Shown in pieces: positions 26,106 to 34,710 of a stretch of DNA of 64,000 nt; the first letter of the stretch is position 1, and each line of letters starts with the position of its first letter. This DNA is from an uncultured Pelagimonas sp. (GTDB lineage: Bacteria > Pseudomonadota > Alphaproteobacteria > Rhodobacterales > Rhodobacteraceae): contig CANMPP010000002.1 in assembly GCA_947499735.1 (NCBI GenBank), forward strand, positions 434,001 through 498,000. The letters run 5' to 3'. The notes beneath the pieces were generated by a model that saw only the letters and a list, made by a program, of their open reading frames with translations, was not told the DNA's origin and made no database searches. A program made the position numbers and the translations under genes.

Positions 26106-26860
26106 CAGCTGATCTCCTCTTTTGGGGGGGCGGGGCGATTGCGATAAATCGCGCCTAGGCGTTTGAGTTTGAAGGCTTGGTAAAAGATCAACGCCACAAC
26201 CCGGATTGCACCAAAGGGGCGGCGTATGGCGGCGGACATAAGACCCCTTTGGGACATAGGTTTAAGGGGACCTTCCAAGGTTGCGATCAGACCATTTCGG
26301 CCATTTTTGAAATCGATCTGTATGTCGATCTTGTCCGCCGTGATTTCAAATTTGAAATGATAGTTGCCTGCGATGTCCTGAAAGGGTGAGACATGAAAGA
26401 TTTTGCGCGCCTGCAAGGTATCAGCCGGGGTGATGGCGCTGAGATCGGGTTTGACGCAAAGATAGCTATGGCGGTCGCCAAACGTGTTGTTGACTTCGGC
26501 GATCACCCCATGCAGCGCCCCTTCGCGGAAAGCCAACCAAAAGCTGACTGGATTGAACTGAACCCCCAACCATGTTGGTTGGGTCAAAAGGCGCAAACCA
26601 TCTAGGTCAAGCCCGGCCTGTGCAAATGCAGATCTGGCCCAAATCGCGCCGGCGCCTTTGCCACGTTGTCCGCCGTGATGACGATCCTGGATCGAGAACA
26701 GGTTAAACCGGTTGCGCGAAAACAAACCACGCCCTTTGGATGCATTTGGATCGATCAGTAGAAAATCCACACCGTAGCGAAAGCTGTTTTTCACGCTGCC
26801 CTTGCGGGCATGCATTGTGCTGCCCTGCAGATGGAGGATATCGGGTGGCAAACCGGTCAA
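26105..26860 (-). CDS. DUF1365 family protein
   Basis: A 251-residue DUF1365 protein. Family patterns include YGVDFLLIDP, PVSFWLAFREGALHGVIAEVNNTFG and KIFHVSPFQDIAGNYHF. DUF1365 has no fixed biochemical role but almost always accompanies an FAD oxidoreductase and a CFA-like methyltransferase, implying a step in acyl-chain modification. It overlaps the FAD gene by 4 bp and the methyltransferase by 1 bp, so all are translated from one message. Confidence 0.88.
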   Translation of the reverse strand: MTGLPPDILHLQGSTMHARKGSVKNSFRYGVDFLLIDPNASKGRGLFSRNRFNLFSIQDRHHGGQRGKGAGAIWARSAFAQAGLDLDGLRLLTQPTWLGVQFNPVSFWLAFREGALHGVIAEVNNTFGDRHSYLCVKPDLSAITPADTLQARKIFHVSPFQDIAGNYHFKFEITADKIDIQIDFKNGRNGLIATLEGPLKPMSQRGLMSAAIRRPFGAIRVVALIFYQAFKLKRLGAIYRNRPAPPKEEIS

Positions 26861-28164
26861 ATGATCACCTCACGAATGTTTGCATGCATCCTGTCTTGGT
26901 GTGTCAAAGCACGTGCAATGCGCACGGAACTGGCAAACCCATCTTCATGAAACCCGTTGCGCAACCACGCGCCCGCAAACCATGTGTGGTTTTTGCCTTG
27001 AAGGCGCGCGATTTCCTTCTGTGCACTGATCGCAGCACGGTCAAACACCGGGTGACGGAAGACGGTTTCGTCATAGATGGCGTTGTCAGGTATGTCATCG
27101 CTGGGGTTTAGTGTGACCAACAGCAAATCGTCTTCGGGCAAATTTTGAAGACGGTTCATCCAATATGTGACCCCGATTGCAGTTTGTTCTTTGCGTGTTT
27201 CTGCCTTGTACACCCATGAGGACCAGCAGGATTTGCGTTTGGGCATTTGGCTGGCATCGCGATGCAGGACCATTTTATTGTCTTGATATTTTACCGCGCC
27301 CAGCCAACGTGTTTCTTCAACGGTGGGTGCCTCCAAAAGCGATAAGGCGTCGTCAGAATGGCAGGCAAAGATCACCTGATCGAAATGTTCCAGCCCGTGG
27401 TTTGAAAATATTTCGACGCCTTTGTGATCGCGCTTGACCGAATGCACGGATGAACCACAGCGCAAATCAGCACCACGCAAACGAATATCTTGTTCCAGGC
27501 GCGTCACATATTCGCGGCTGCCACCCGAAACGGTCCACCATTGATGCTGCCCTGTGGCGCTGAGAAGCGCATGGTTGCGAAAAAAACGGATAAGAGATTT
27601 GGCGGGGAAATCCGCAATCTCAGTCGGTGGTGTCGACCAAATCGCTCCGCAAATCGGCATGAGGTAGTAATCGTAAAACCATGGACCCAATCCCAGTTCA
27701 CGCACCAGATCACCAACGGTTACGCTATCTGAGATGGCATGCGCTTCAGCCTGAGCGTTAAAGCGAAAAATGTCCCGCACCATGCGCGCAAATTGCGGGC
27801 GTAGCAGGTTACGCTTTTGACCAAAAAGCGCGTTTAGATCTTTTAGACCATATTCCATTTCACCATTGTTGATCGTCGCACCAAAGCTCATGTCAGAGCG
27901 TTCAACAGGCACATCAAGCTGATCAAACATGCGCGTCAGATGTGGGTAATTGGCATAGTTAAACACGATAAACCCGGTATCGACGGCGACGTCGTTGTTG
28001 CGCCCCGCAACCACGGTTCGTGCATGCCCGCCAAGGCGCGGTGCCGCTTCAAACAGCGTGACATTATGATAGCGTGCCAACATCCAAGCGGCCGATAGGC
28101 CAGAAATCCCGCCACCAATAATGGCGATCCTTTGAGGCATCTGAGTGGGGAAATCAAAGCTCAT
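26857..28164 (-). CDS. FAD-dependent amine-oxidase-type oxidoreductase
   Basis: A 435-residue flavoprotein of the amine oxidase/phytoene desaturase type. The FAD fold is at residues ~13-35 (IAIIGGGISGLSAAWML), with the later GLEHFDQVIFACHSDDAL and TWFAGAWLRNGFHEDGF. It is the first gene of the operon FAD-DUF1365-CFA-DUF3833 and is a candidate fatty acyl desaturase acting on phospholipid chains. The ATG at 28164 is preferred because it lies ~35 bases after the predicted sigma-E transcription start. A longer frame would read through that promoter. Confidence 0.87.
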   Translation of the reverse strand: MSFDFPTQMPQRIAIIGGGISGLSAAWMLARYHNVTLFEAAPRLGGHARTVVAGRNNDVAVDTGFIVFNYANYPHLTRMFDQLDVPVERSDMSFGATINNGEMEYGLKDLNALFGQKRNLLRPQFARMVRDIFRFNAQAEAHAISDSVTVGDLVRELGLGPWFYDYYLMPICGAIWSTPPTEIADFPAKSLIRFFRNHALLSATGQHQWWTVSGGSREYVTRLEQDIRLRGADLRCGSSVHSVKRDHKGVEIFSNHGLEHFDQVIFACHSDDALSLLEAPTVEETRWLGAVKYQDNKMVLHRDASQMPKRKSCWSSWVYKAETRKEQTAIGVTYWMNRLQNLPEDDLLLVTLNPSDDIPDNAIYDETVFRHPVFDRAAISAQKEIARLQGKNHTWFAGAWLRNGFHEDGFASSVRIARALTHQDRMHANIREVII

Positions 28165-28204
28165 GGCAGTTACCCTTCGGCGCGTTGTTTGTGTTTTGTT
28201 AAGT

Positions 28205-28234
28205 AGAATACGTGCTCGGGTTCTTTTTGGATCA
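28205..28234 (-). promoter_or_regulatory. sigma-E (ChrR-type ECF) promoter of the FAD-DUF1365-CFA operon
   Basis: On the minus strand, TGATCC at 28234-28229 and TATTCT at 28210-28205 are separated by exactly 18 bases. This matches the TGATCC-N18-TA arrangement known for R. sphaeroides RpoE targets. The predicted start site is about 35 bases before the FAD gene. Confidence 0.8.
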
Positions 28235-28254
28235 AAATTGTTTTTGAGAAAAAG

Positions 28255-28284
28255 TGATCCAACCCTATCGGGCCGTCGTAATTT
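28255..28284 (+). promoter_or_regulatory. sigma-E (ChrR-type ECF) promoter of rpoE-chrR-phrA
   Basis: On the plus strand, TGATCC at 28255-28260 and TAATTT at 28279-28284 are separated by exactly 18 bases, the same architecture as the divergent promoter 20 bp away. It implies that rpoE is autoregulated. The predicted start of the message is near 28290-28292. Confidence 0.82.
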
Positions 28285-28360
28285 CGGTATGTTGCTTAAA
28301 CGAACCTTTGACGCCAACCCTAATGGCCGGCCTGATCTCTACAATCGGGGAGTGACCGTT

Positions 28361-28987
28361 TTGGATAAGGCGGGGAAGGATGCCCAAAAAGATGTGGCGG
28401 ACCGTGATGTGACAAAAACGAAACCTGCAGCGGGCGCGACATTGTCGCAAGAAACGCTTTGGATGTTGGCCGTGCGGGATCACCGTGACAAACAGGCGTT
28501 TGCACATCTGTTTGATCATTTCGCACCGCGTCTCAAGGGGCTGTTCATCCGAAATGGCATGTCTGCGGCACAGGCCGAAGATATCTTGCAGGACACGATG
28601 TTATCCGTTTGGCGCAAAGCGGCACAATTTGATCCTGCGCGCGCACAGGTGTCGGGTTGGATTTATCAAGTCGCCCGAAATCGCCAGATCGATATTATCC
28701 GCAAAGAAAAGCGTCCCATTCCAGAAGCCTTAAAGATGGATGACACGACCGAGCCCGACGCATCAGATGCCGTCGCGCTAGAACAGGAGACACGCAAATT
28801 GCGTGATGCTTTGAATAGCTTACCCAAAGATCAACGCGTTGTATTGGAAAAGGCGTATTTGGGTGAATTGACGCATAAGGACATCCAAACGGAAACAGGA
28901 TTGCCCTTAGGGACAATCAAATCCCGCATCCGGTTGGGTTTGGAACGCCTGCGTCATGAATTTAGCAAAACGGAGGGCGGGGCATGA
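28361..28987 (+). CDS. rpoE: ECF sigma factor, RpoE/ChrR type (singlet oxygen response)
   Basis: A group IV sigma factor of the ChrR-linked class that directs transcription after singlet oxygen damage. The region 2 start WMLAVRDHRDKQAFAHLFDH matches R. sphaeroides RpoE closely. Region 4 is LGELTHKDIQTETGLPLGTIKSRIRLGLERL. An in-frame ATG exists at 28289, but it coincides with the predicted transcription start. I therefore prefer TTG at 28361, which has GGGGAG 8 bases upstream; GTG at 28352 is an alternative. The stop overlaps chrR (ATGA), coupling sigma and anti-sigma synthesis. Confidence 0.88.
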   Translation: MDKAGKDAQKDVADRDVTKTKPAAGATLSQETLWMLAVRDHRDKQAFAHLFDHFAPRLKGLFIRNGMSAAQAEDILQDTMLSVWRKAAQFDPARAQVSGWIYQVARNRQIDIIRKEKRPIPEALKMDDTTEPDASDAVALEQETRKLRDALNSLPKDQRVVLEKAYLGELTHKDIQTETGLPLGTIKSRIRLGLERLRHEFSKTEGGA

Positions 28988-29619
28988 CTACGATTTCCCA
29001 CCACCTTTCGGATGATCTGATGATCTCTTATCTGGCGGGCACATTGCCCGGGCCATTGGCACTGGTTGTTGCTGCACACCTGTCCATGTGTGACGAATGC
29101 CGTGCCAGTTTTGCCGCGCATGAGGCCGCAGCAGGTGTGTTTTTAGAAGATGTGGAACAGGTTGCGCTGCGGGCTGGGATGAAATCGCAGCTTTTGGCGC
29201 AATTGGATGCGCCCGTTGAACCCGAACGCCGGATTACCGCGCAAGGGATCTACCCCGCACCGCTGGCCGAGGTACTGGGCCCGAAAGGTCCCAAATGGCG
29301 GCCCTTGGGGTTTGGGTCTCGGCAGCAAATTTTGTCCGAACAAAACGGCGCATCTGTGCGGCTGCTTTACATTCCTGCTGGATCGCCTGTGCCAGATCAC
29401 GGTCATGGTGGACTGGAATTGACACTGGTGTTGCAAGGGGCGTTTTATGATGAAACTGGGCGCTACGGTGTCGGTGATCTGGAAATCGCCGATGACACAT
29501 TAGAACATCAACCCATCGCGGAAGATGGCGTGGACTGTATTTGTGTGGCAGCCACGGAATCCGCGCTGAAATTTCGTGATTTCATTCCCCGGTTGATCCA
29601 GCCTTTGTTGCGGATCTGA
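28984..29619 (+). CDS. chrR: ChrR family zinc-binding anti-sigma factor
   Basis: A 211-residue anti-sigma factor that holds RpoE inactive until singlet oxygen appears. The N-terminal zinc-binding anti-sigma domain shows His6/His7 and His32-x3-Cys36-x2-Cys39 (HLSMCDEC). The C-terminal cupin domain has PDHGHGGLELTLVLQGAF with likely metal ligands. The arrangement and length equal those of R. sphaeroides ChrR. It overlaps rpoE by 4 bp and ends one base before phrA. Confidence 0.93.
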   Translation: MTTISHHLSDDLMISYLAGTLPGPLALVVAAHLSMCDECRASFAAHEAAAGVFLEDVEQVALRAGMKSQLLAQLDAPVEPERRITAQGIYPAPLAEVLGPKGPKWRPLGFGSRQQILSEQNGASVRLLYIPAGSPVPDHGHGGLELTLVLQGAFYDETGRYGVGDLEIADDTLEHQPIAEDGVDCICVAATESALKFRDFIPRLIQPLLRI

Positions 29620-29620
29620 C

Positions 29621-31015
29621 ATGTCGGTCCAAATCGTTCTGTTTCGTGATGACCTGCGGGTGAGCGATCATGCTGCGCTGGTGGCTGCTGGTAAACTTGG
29701 CCCGATTATTTGTGCCTATATCCATGATGAAAATGCACCTCATCCCGATGGTGAGGCGCGCGCTTGGTGGCGTCATGCTGGGCTCGAGCGGCTGATTGAT
29801 CAGCTACAGTCGATGGGCGGTTCGTTGATCTTGCGGATCGGAAACATCCGGTCTGAATTGGATCGTCTGATTGATGAAACCGGCGCAACCGGCGTGCATT
29901 GGTCGCGCCGATATACGCCCGGTGGTATTGCTGCAGATACTGACCTGAAAACGCATTTGCAGGGTAAAGGTGTCAGCGCACAAAGCTATGCGGGCCACTA
30001 TTTGATCGAACCTTGGTGCGTGGCCACAAAATCTGGCACACCGTTCAAAGTGTTCACCCCGTTTTGGCGGGCAGCGACTGCTATGGATTTGGGGCGGTCA
30101 CTGTTCTGGATGACCAAAGCGGATTTTGCCCCTGCGCCTGCAAGCGCTGCATTAGGTGAGTTGGGCCTTTTACCGACCCGGCCTGATTGGGGATCAAAGA
30201 TGATGCCATATTGGCGTTCATCCTCTGACGAGGTTCTGTCGACATTCGTTGAGGGGCCAGCAGCGGGCTATGCAACTGGCCGGGATCGCGCCGATCAATG
30301 CCATGTCTCGCGCCTGTCGCCATATCTGGCCCTTGGGATGATATCACCTGCTCAAATCTGGCAGTCCATTGGGCTGGCCGAACAGGCAGGAAAGGTCGGT
30401 TCAAAAGATGCCGCGAAATTTCGGGCCGAATTGGGCTGGCGCGAATTCTCTGCCTATCTCTTGTATCATTTCCCAACCATTTTGAACGCAGAATTTCAGC
30501 CAAAATTTGCGGCTTTCCCGTGGAAAGACGACCCGGACATGTTGCGCGCGTGGCAACAGGGGCGAACCGGGTATCCTTTGGTGGATGCAGGCATGCGCGA
30601 ATTGTGGGAAACCGGCTATATGCACAACCGCGTGCGCATGGTCGTTGCGTCATTTTTGGTGAAACATCTGTTGATCGATTGGCGACATGGGCGCGATTGG
30701 TTTTGGGACACATTGGTGGATGCCGATCTGGCGTCCAATACGGCCAGTTGGCAATGGGTTGCGGGATGTGGTGCAGATGCCGCGCCCTATTTCCGGATCT
30801 TCAACCCAATCACCCAACCCGAAAAGGCCGATCCGCAGGCAGAATACATCGCGCGCTGGTGTCCCGAATTGGCGCATCTACCGGTCAAAGAACGGTTGGC
30901 ACCCTGGAGGTGTTCGGGGCTTTTTGGTCAGCTGGACTATCCCGCGCCGATTGTGGATCACAAAGAGGCGAGGGCGAGGGCCTTGACAGCTTTGGCGCAG
31001 ACCAAGGCGGATTAG
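29621..31015 (+). CDS. phrA: deoxyribodipyrimidine photolyase
   Basis: A 464-residue FAD-containing class I CPD photolyase-type enzyme that repairs UV-induced pyrimidine dimers with blue light. It starts IVLFRDDLRVSDHAAL, followed by the FAD-binding C-terminal domain with GWREFSAYLLYHFP, RTGYPLVDAGMRELWETGYM and DTLVDADLASNTASWQWVAG, including the Trp residues of the electron transfer chain. It is the third gene of the rpoE operon, in keeping with phrA being a known RpoE target in R. sphaeroides. Confidence 0.93.
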   Translation: MSVQIVLFRDDLRVSDHAALVAAGKLGPIICAYIHDENAPHPDGEARAWWRHAGLERLIDQLQSMGGSLILRIGNIRSELDRLIDETGATGVHWSRRYTPGGIAADTDLKTHLQGKGVSAQSYAGHYLIEPWCVATKSGTPFKVFTPFWRAATAMDLGRSLFWMTKADFAPAPASAALGELGLLPTRPDWGSKMMPYWRSSSDEVLSTFVEGPAAGYATGRDRADQCHVSRLSPYLALGMISPAQIWQSIGLAEQAGKVGSKDAAKFRAELGWREFSAYLLYHFPTILNAEFQPKFAAFPWKDDPDMLRAWQQGRTGYPLVDAGMRELWETGYMHNRVRMVVASFLVKHLLIDWRHGRDWFWDTLVDADLASNTASWQWVAGCGADAAPYFRIFNPITQPEKADPQAEYIARWCPELAHLPVKERLAPWRCSGLFGQLDYPAPIVDHKEARARALTALAQTKAD

Positions 31016-31112
31016 CATAGCTATTTGATACAATGCTGAGGTTTTTACGCTTATCTCAACGACCTATGCTGTTTGGGCCAATAGGGCGGATTTTCGAATA
31101 GGAACCTTTGCT

Positions 31113-31649
31113 ATGAAAGCTTTGTTGATCATTGATATGCAGATGGAAATGCAGCACCGCATTGATGCGGGAATGGACTGCGTGAACCCTGATGCAGCCC
31201 AGCGTATCTCAGAACTTTCGACGTTTTTTCGAGATCGGTCTTGGCCCGTTATCCATATTCGCCACAGCGATCCGAACCCCGCCTCGTCGATGCATGAAAA
31301 CGGTGCGGGTTATCCGCCCATGCCATGCGCCGAAGCTGCAAAGGGTGACATTGTTTTTTACAAACACACCTCGTCAGCCTTTGTCTCAACAGGGTTGCAT
31401 GCGCATTTGACGGAACAGAAGATCACCGATCTGGTCGTCGTCGGGGCCGTTGCGGGGTTCTGTGTGAATTCAGCGGTGCGATCTGGGTGTGATTTGGGGT
31501 TCAATATGACCGTTGTCGAGGATGCGGTGATTGGCTTTTCGCTGCCGGATTTAAAGCAATCCGCACAAGATATTTTTGATATGACCATGGCGCATCTCAA
31601 GGCGGATTTCGCTGATGTTATCACGTCAGATGGAATTTTGAGGCGATAG
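31113..31649 (+). CDS. isochorismatase-family cysteine hydrolase
   Basis: A 178-residue cysteine hydrolase. The family catalytic triad is visible as Asp8 (LLIIDMQ), Lys84 (VFYKHTSSAF) and Cys117 (VAGFCVNSAVRSG). Relatives hydrolyse nicotinamide, ureidoacrylate, N-carbamoyl compounds or isochorismate, and the substrate here is not decided by the sequence. It is followed by a bidirectional terminator shared with lpdA. Confidence 0.87.
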   Translation: MKALLIIDMQMEMQHRIDAGMDCVNPDAAQRISELSTFFRDRSWPVIHIRHSDPNPASSMHENGAGYPPMPCAEAAKGDIVFYKHTSSAFVSTGLHAHLTEQKITDLVVVGAVAGFCVNSAVRSGCDLGFNMTVVEDAVIGFSLPDLKQSAQDIFDMTMAHLKADFADVITSDGILRR

Positions 31650-31680
31650 ACAAACCCGGTAATCCGAATTCCCCCCACAG

Positions 31681-31711
31681 AAAAAGGCCCCGCAAGATGC
31701 GAGGCCTTTTT
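31681..31711. terminator. bidirectional terminator, isochorismatase gene / lpdA
   Basis: A strong stem AAAAAGGCC / GGCCTTTTT with further pairing inside the loop (CGC/GCG), ending in T-runs on both strands, between convergent genes. Confidence 0.88.
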
Positions 31712-31736
31712 TGTATTTTAACCCGAAAGAAACGGA

Positions 31737-33131
31737 TCACATATGGATCGCGCCGGAACCGCAGGCTAGGGCGGCTTCGCGGACAGCTTCCGAATAGGTC
31801 GGGTGTGCATGGCAGGTCAGGGCGATATCTTCTGCAGAGGCGCCAAATTCCATAGCAACACAGATCTCGTGGATCAGGTCACCCGCTGCTGGGCCAATGA
31901 TGTGGCAGCCAAGCACGCGGTCGGTTTTCTTATCCGCGATCATTTTGACAAACCCGTCACCGGCAAACACGGCCTTGGCGCGCGCATTGCCCATGAAGGA
32001 AAATTTGCCAACCTTGACGTCATAGCCCGCTTCTTTTGCGGCATCTTCTGTCAGGCCAACGCTGGACACTTCTGGATGTGTATAGATCACGCCCGGGATC
32101 ACGTCATAATTCACATGGCCATGCTTGCCTGCGATAACCTCAGCGGCTGCCATGCCTTCATCCTCGGCTTTATGCGCCAGCATTGGGCCGTCGATGACAT
32201 CGCCAATCGCATAGATGCCGGGCACATTTGTGCGCCACTGATTGTCGGTTTTGATCTGACCGCGCGGGGACATTTCAACACCAAGTGCCTCAAGGCCCAG
32301 CTTGTCCGTGAACGGACGACGACCTGTTGCAACCAGAACCACATCTGCGTCAATCGTGTGCTCGCTGTCATCTTTGCGTAGTTTATAGGTCAGTTTGGCC
32401 TTGTTGCCTTTGACCTCAGCAGATTGAACCGCAGCACCCATAGTAAAGTTGAGGCCTTGTTTCTTCAGCAGTTTTTGCAGCTGCTTTTGAAGGTCCTTAT
32501 CCATACCCGGTGTGATGTGATCAAGGAATTCGACGACCTCAACCTCAGCGCCCAGACGTGCATAGACGGACCCCAGTTCCAGACCGATCACGCCCGCACC
32601 GATGACAATCATCTTCTTCGGTTTTTTCTTCAGCGATAGCGCACCTGTGCTATCAACGATGATGCCTTTGTCATTGTCGACATCAACACCGGGCAATGTG
32701 GATGGTTCAGATCCAGTTGCGATGATGATGTTCTTGGCTTCATAAGTGGTGTCGCCCACTTTGACTTTGCCCGGCGCTTCGATCGTGCCGAACCCTTTCA
32801 GCCAATCGATTTTGTTCTTTTTGAACAGGAATTCGATGCCGCCTGTGTTCTGGCCAACAACGTCGCCTTTATAGGCTTGCATTTGATCCCAATCGACGGA
32901 AGGTGCCGCGCCTTTGAGGCCCATCGTGGCAAAGTTATGCTCTGCCTCGTGCAAGGAATGCGTTGCATGCAGCAGCGCTTTCGATGGGATACAACCCACG
33001 TTCAGGCACGTGCCGCCCAGCGTTTCGCGTGCCTCAACACAGGCCGTTTTCAGGCCAAGCTGGGCACAGCGGATGGCTGAAACATAACCGCCGGGACCGG
33101 CGCCGATGACGATGACGTCATATGAGGACAT
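31737..33131 (-). CDS. lpdA: dihydrolipoyl dehydrogenase (E3)
   Basis: A 464-residue flavoprotein disulfide reductase that reoxidises lipoyl groups and passes electrons to NAD+. The redox pair Cys42/Cys47 lies in [13 protein letters not shown]. There are FAD- and NAD-binding folds (VIGAGPGGY and [12 protein letters not shown]) and the C-terminal His443-Glu448 dyad in HPTYSE. It is the last gene of the suc block, so it probably serves 2-oxoglutarate dehydrogenase. Confidence 0.95.
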   Translation of the reverse strand: MSSYDVIVIGAGPGGYVSAIRCAQLGLKTACVEARETLGGTCLNVGCIPSKALLHATHSLHEAEHNFATMGLKGAAPSVDWDQMQAYKGDVVGQNTGGIEFLFKKNKIDWLKGFGTIEAPGKVKVGDTTYEAKNIIIATGSEPSTLPGVDVDNDKGIIVDSTGALSLKKKPKKMIVIGAGVIGLELGSVYARLGAEVEVVEFLDHITPGMDKDLQKQLQKLLKKQGLNFTMGAAVQSAEVKGNKAKLTYKLRKDDSEHTIDADVVLVATGRRPFTDKLGLEALGVEMSPRGQIKTDNQWRTNVPGIYAIGDVIDGPMLAHKAEDEGMAAAEVIAGKHGHVNYDVIPGVIYTHPEVSSVGLTEDAAKEAGYDVKVGKFSFMGNARAKAVFAGDGFVKMIADKKTDRVLGCHIIGPAAGDLIHEICVAMEFGASAEDIALTCHAHPTYSEAVREAALACGSGAIHM

Positions 33132-33302
33132 GTGGTTCTCCTAGAGTGTTTTTATTTGTTTAACTTGGCTTGGGACACAAATAGCGACCCAAAGATTGTT
33201 TGGCGAGAGGGAAGGGGCGCCGTGGTGTTTCAACAGGCCTAGGTTGCCCCTAAAAAATTCGGTCGCATCTGTGCGATTTATGATATGCGCGTCTTTCATC
33301 TG

Positions 33303-33692
33303 TTAGATAAACGCCGCGATGATCATGAGGAATGTTGTGAGCAATCCAACGAGGTAGATCACTGAGCGCCATGGTGCCCAACCATAGCGATAGGCCGGTA
33401 TATAAACCGCCCGTGCGGCGACATAGATATATGCGCAAATTGCCGTAAACCATGTGCTTTGATCCGATTGCGTCACGATCACAACCGCCGCGATGAAAAG
33501 GCCGATATTTTCGGTATGATTTGCCAAAGCACGTCGTAGGCGCAGCGTGTCTTGCGCAAGGCCAAGGTCGCCATCACGTGGGCTGGTATTCCCATTGATC
33601 CCAATATCGCGGTTCAGCAGGGCCTGAGACCAGCGAACCAATACCAGGTGCAATACGCAAACAAGGGCCAAGGCGATCAATTCATGCGTCAT
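33303..33692 (-). CDS. MAPEG family membrane protein
   Basis: A 129-residue protein with four hydrophobic helices. It has the MAPEG pattern LRRALANHTENIGLF (Arg54, Asn58, Glu61, Asn62) and ARAVYIPAYRYG. Bacterial members are linked to glutathione-dependent or detoxification chemistry at the membrane, but the role here is unknown. Its start overlaps the stop of the upstream membrane gene by 4 bp. Both lie inside the suc-lpd block. Confidence 0.82.
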   Translation of the reverse strand: MTHELIALALVCVLHLVLVRWSQALLNRDIGINGNTSPRDGDLGLAQDTLRLRRALANHTENIGLFIAAVVIVTQSDQSTWFTAICAYIYVAARAVYIPAYRYGWAPWRSVIYLVGLLTTFLMIIAAFI

Positions 33693-34090
33693 GATTGACC
33701 CTGTGCGAGGTATCTTGAGAACTGAAAATAAAGGCTGGGCAGGGCGTAAAGCGTGATCATCGCCAGTGTGAAGATGGCAATGAACAATGTTTGCTGGCCC
33801 GTACTGATTTCAAAGGTGGGATTTGGGGTGTGGCGCAGAAAAGCGATGATCTGATTGCCCGCCAGAAGGGCGAACATTGACCATGACAACAGGCGTGTCA
33901 GGCTGTGTCGCAAGAGGATCACAGGGACCAGTGCAATGGCCAAGACCGATGATAGCGATGAAATAACCAAAGTAGATGTCGCGTATTCACCATGGCCCGC
34001 TGCGACCTGAACCAGCCCTGAAACGGACCCGTAGATATTGAAAACGAGCAGTAGAAGGATAAGCCAAACGAAAAGAGGGCGTCCAAACAT
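33689..34090 (-). CDS. unknown four-helix membrane protein
   Basis: A 133-residue protein with four hydrophobic helices (FVWLILLLLVFNIYGSVSG, then TLVISSLSSVLAIALVPVI, and two more). I recognise no family motif. It overlaps the MAPEG gene by 4 bp (ATGA), so the two are likely made together. It sits between the sucB-linked lipoprotein gene and lpdA. Confidence 0.7.
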   Translation of the reverse strand: MFGRPLFVWLILLLLVFNIYGSVSGLVQVAAGHGEYATSTLVISSLSSVLAIALVPVILLRHSLTRLLSWSMFALLAGNQIIAFLRHTPNPTFEISTGQQTLFIAIFTLAMITLYALPSLYFQFSRYLAQGQS

Positions 34091-34144
34091 GTCAGCGCCC
34101 TCTCAAAGTCAGTGAGCAAGACCAATATATGCGGTCTTGGTATG

Positions 34145-34651
34145 TCATTCAATTTCGAATTCTATACGAGAGCTACGATACGCATAAACATCCAGTGTCG
34201 GATCACGGCGAGATTTTTGTACTCCAGCGGCAATGCTACCAACGACGGCACCAATCAGACCATGGTTAGCCGCTGCGTTACTTGTAGTTTCATTTATTTC
34301 AGCCAGTGTCCTGTTAAAGGGAGGCATGACACGGACCTCTTCCATATCTGAATAGACACATGTCACGGACGCAACCGGTGTGCGTGCTCCCATATCAGGG
34401 GCTATCACAGTGGCCGGTGTCACAAATTCAGAGCCAAACCCAACGCCTTTGAATACGCAAGGGACGCCTGACAATTCGTTGCGGCTGCTACCTTCTTTTA
34501 GATAGGCCCGTACGACAAAAGAAGTCGTGCCTTTTTCGTTTAGCTCTACAGTTTTAGTGTAGAGGACAGGTTCTTGAGTTATTTCGACAGTATTGCTGCA
34601 TGCGGACAAGAAATAAACACCTGTAAGGGCCGCTACGATTTTTACATACAT
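34145..34651 (-). CDS. putative lipoprotein
   Basis: A 168-residue exported protein. Its N-terminus is a lipoprotein signal with lipobox LSAC (Cys16), which predicts a lipid-anchored protein. The middle is beta-rich (TSFVVRAYLKEGSSRNELSG, VPCVFKGVGFGSEF), and a Gly/Ala helix (GLIGAVVGSIAAGVQ) lies near the end. The ATG at 34651 is preferred to one 54 bases upstream because AAAAGG lies 8 bases before it and it begins at the signal peptide. I know no function. It sits 59 bp beyond sucB on the same strand. Confidence 0.7.
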   Translation of the reverse strand: MYVKIVAALTGVYFLSACSNTVEITQEPVLYTKTVELNEKGTTSFVVRAYLKEGSSRNELSGVPCVFKGVGFGSEFVTPATVIAPDMGARTPVASVTCVYSDMEEVRVMPPFNRTLAEINETTSNAAANHGLIGAVVGSIAAGVQKSRRDPTLDVYAYRSSRIEFEIE

Positions 34652-34710
34652 TAGATAAACCTTTTCATTTGAGTGGGGGCTTTCAAATTCACAGAAAACC
34701 CCCAAAAAGG

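Noticed and set aside
33250-33453. Small minus-strand frame overlapping the MAPEG gene
   Set aside because: Out-of-frame shadow of the MAPEG gene and its downstream gap, with no ribosome site.
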